From: Odontesthes bonariensis
Taxonomy: Eukaryota > Chordata > Actinopteri > Atheriniformes > Atherinopsidae
NCBI RefSeq assembly: GCF_027942865.1
Contig: NC_134510.1
Location: 20,577,209-20,641,208, forward strand
Direction: 5' to 3'
DNA: 64,000 nt
Shown here in pieces: positions 61,871 through 64,000 of this stretch. The position numbers and the translations under genes were made by a program. Below the pieces are notes generated by a model. That model was not told the DNA's origin and did not search any database. It was given only the letters and a program-made list of their open reading frames with translations. The first letter of the stretch is position 1, and every line of letters starts with the position of its first letter.

Positions 61871-64000
61871 CAGATTTGGACCCCTGCCAAATCTGACCAG
61901 TGATGATATGTTTAGCCGCATGTCGTCCTACAATCGCTGGTTGTCTAGATGGTGTCCAGCAAACAACGTGGGCTACATAGATAATTGGCAATCTTTCTGG
62001 AGAAAACCTGGTCTGATGAGGAGAGATGGCATCCATCCCACTTTGGAAGGAGCAGCTCTCATTTCTAGAAATATGGATGAATTTATTTGCCACCCTAAAA
62101 CATGACAACCCAGGGCTCAGACCAGGATGCAGAGTTGTAGTCTTACACACTTCTCTGCAGCTTCCCACCTGCTGCTACCCACCCAATCGATTAACACAAA
62201 AGGAGCAAATCCTCTTGTGCAAAAAGAAATTATTAAAACAAAAACTTTAACTGAACAAAAACATCAAACTATTAAATGTGGTTTGCTGAATATCAGATCT
62301 CTCCTTTCGAAGTCTCTGTTAGTGAATGAGTTGATTTGTGATCATCATATTGATATATTTTGTCTTACAGAAACCTGGCTGCAGCAGGAGGATCATGTTA
62401 GCATTAATGAAGCAACTCCCTCTGACTGTTTAAATGTTCACGTTCCTCGAACCACAGGCAGAGGAGGAGGAGTGGCAGCTATTTTCAGATCAGGGTTACT
62501 CATCAGTCCCAGACCCAAGATTAGTTTGAGCTCTTTTGAATATCTGATTCTCAGTTTTTCCCACGCAAAGTGGAAATCCCAGAAACCTCTTGTGTTTGTT
62601 GTTGTGTATCGTCCACCTGGCCCTTATTCTGAGTTTCTGTCTGAATTCTCAGAGTTTTTATCCCAGTTAGTGCTGAGTACAGATAAAGTCATTGTAGTGG
62701 GTGACTTTAATATTCATGTAGATGTTGAAAATGACTGCCTGAATATGAACTTTAATTCTATATTAGACTCTATTGGATTTTCTCAGAGTGTTCACGGACC
62801 GACTCACTGCCTTAATCACACCCTTGATCTTGTTCTGACTTATGGCATTGAGAGTGAACAGTTAACAGTGTTCCCTCATAACCCTGTCTTATCTGACCAT
62901 TTTCTGATAACCTTTGAGTTTACATTACTTGACTATACAGTTTCTGAGAAGAAATTTACATATAGAAGGTGTCTATCAGAGGATGCTGTAACCAGATTTA
63001 AAGAATTAATTCCATCATCCTTTTCTTCACTGCCATGTGCAGATATGACAGAGGACGACTACATAAACTTTACTCCAGCAGCACTTGACTCTCTTGTTGA
63101 CAGCACTATAGTTTCAATGCGTACAGCACTGGACAATGTTGCCCCTCTGAAAAGGAAGGTAATCAGTCAGAAGAGGTTGGCTCCTTGGTATAATTCACAG
63201 CTGCGTGCTTTAAAGCAGACTGCAAGAAAGCTGGAGAGACAGTGGCGTTCCTCTAATTTAGAAGAGTCTCAGTTAGTCTGGAAAGATAGTTTAACAATGT
63301 ATAAGAAAGCCCTTCGTAAAGCTAGAACTGCTTATTATTCATCATTGATAGATGAGAATAAGAATAATCCCAGGTTTCTTTTCAGCACTGTAGCCAGTCT
63401 GACTAAGAGTCCGAGCTCTGCTGAGCCAGTTATTCCTTTAACTCTCAGCAGTGATGATTTCATGAGCTTCTTTATTAATAAAATTGTTTCTATCAGAGAG
63501 AAGATTGATGGAGTCCTTCCCACTATTATCAGTGATGTATCATCAAGTACAGCAGCTTTAGAAGTATCTTTAGAACCTGATTTGTATTTAGACGGCTTCT
63601 GCCCAGTTGATCTCTCTGAACTAACAACAGCAATAGTCTCTTCTAAACCATCAACTTGTGTTTTAGACCCAATCCCAACCAGACTGTTCAAGGAGGTTTT
63701 CCCATTAATTGACACTTCCATATTGGATTTGATCAATCTGTCTTTGTTGACAGGATATGTACCTCAGACTTTTAAGGTTGCTGTAATTAAACCTTTACTT
63801 AAAAAACCTACTCTTGATTCAGAAGTGTTGGCTCATTATAGACCTATATCCAATCTCCCTTTTATGTCTAAAGTTCTTGAAAAAATAGTTGCAGCTCAGC
63901 TTTGTGATCATTTACACAGAAATAATTTGTTTGAAGAGTTTCAGTCAGGATTCAGAGTGCATCATAGCACAGAAACAGCACTGCTGAAAGTTACCAATGA
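61870..64000 (+). mobile_element. L2/CR1-type LINE, copy 2 (open to window edge)
   Basis: This is a plus-strand sister of the LINE at 55125. It starts within ORF1: 61890-62104 encodes a C-terminal SGNH-hydrolase-like piece (WSRWCPANN-like, then [19 protein letters not shown], with the Asp-x-x-His motif in DGIH). ORF2 begins at ATG 62127 and reads through the endonuclease ([42 protein letters not shown]) into the reverse transcriptase ([16 protein letters not shown]). By my reading it lacks both lesions of copy 1 and stays open to base 64000, where the window cuts it. Confidence 0.88.

Noticed and set aside
63335-63736. 133-aa minus-strand frame almost identical to the plus-strand one at 57123-57524
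   Set aside because: Both are antisense shadows of the endonuclease/RT linker in the two LINE copies.

Overview
This is a stretch of a ray-finned (teleost, probably percomorph) fish nuclear genome. The evidence is intron-containing genes with GT-AG splice sites, fish-type trypsinogen genes, and typical fish transposons (L2-type LINEs, a Harbinger element, a Tc1 relic, tRNA-derived SINEs, and a THAP/IS4EU-like element). No bacterial or organellar features are visible. All gene models were read by eye from splice sites and reading-frame phase, without transcript support.

Positions 1-50700 hold a tandem array of transcription-factor genes, all on the minus strand. From left to right they are: a C2H2 zinc-finger gene whose short first exon (12397-12511) can be joined in frame to either of two zinc-finger exons (4711-8960, about 26 fingers; 1493-2730, 6 fingers); a 17-finger gene (14827-19055); a Myb/SANT gene resembling MYPOP (20455-22302); a 13-finger gene with two AT-hooks and a coding minisatellite (30565-34670); a 529-aa poorly fingered protein (37926-39515); and a 1000-aa protein with about 13 fingers (42518-45520). 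Shared details suggest local duplication. Three arrays end in the same finger followed by QHAxG. The last two genes share a finger-plus-knuckle module and a C-x-C finger. No KRAB, BTB, SCAN or ZAD domain is visible.

Two complete plus-strand trypsinogen genes (24306-25496 and 28330-29571) interrupt the array. They are about 99% identical from the first base of exon 2 to just after the stop codon, introns included. Exon 1, intron 1, the promoters and the 3' UTRs are unrelated or diverged, which is the pattern of gene conversion. A decayed Tc1-type transposon with roughly 340-bp inverted repeats lies between them.

Positions 47500-64000 are mostly mobile DNA: a broken L2-type LINE (47515-49195), two SINEs, LINE fragments, a nearly complete minus-strand LINE with one nonsense and one frameshift lesion (55125-58786), and a sister copy on the plus strand that is open to the window edge (61870-64000). 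The first LINE sits inside a decayed THAP-transposase element (54526-59955). A YqaJ-nuclease-like relic lies downstream on the opposite strand (61506-61830) and may belong to the same element. A compact MITE with three copies of its terminus lies at 40506-41014.
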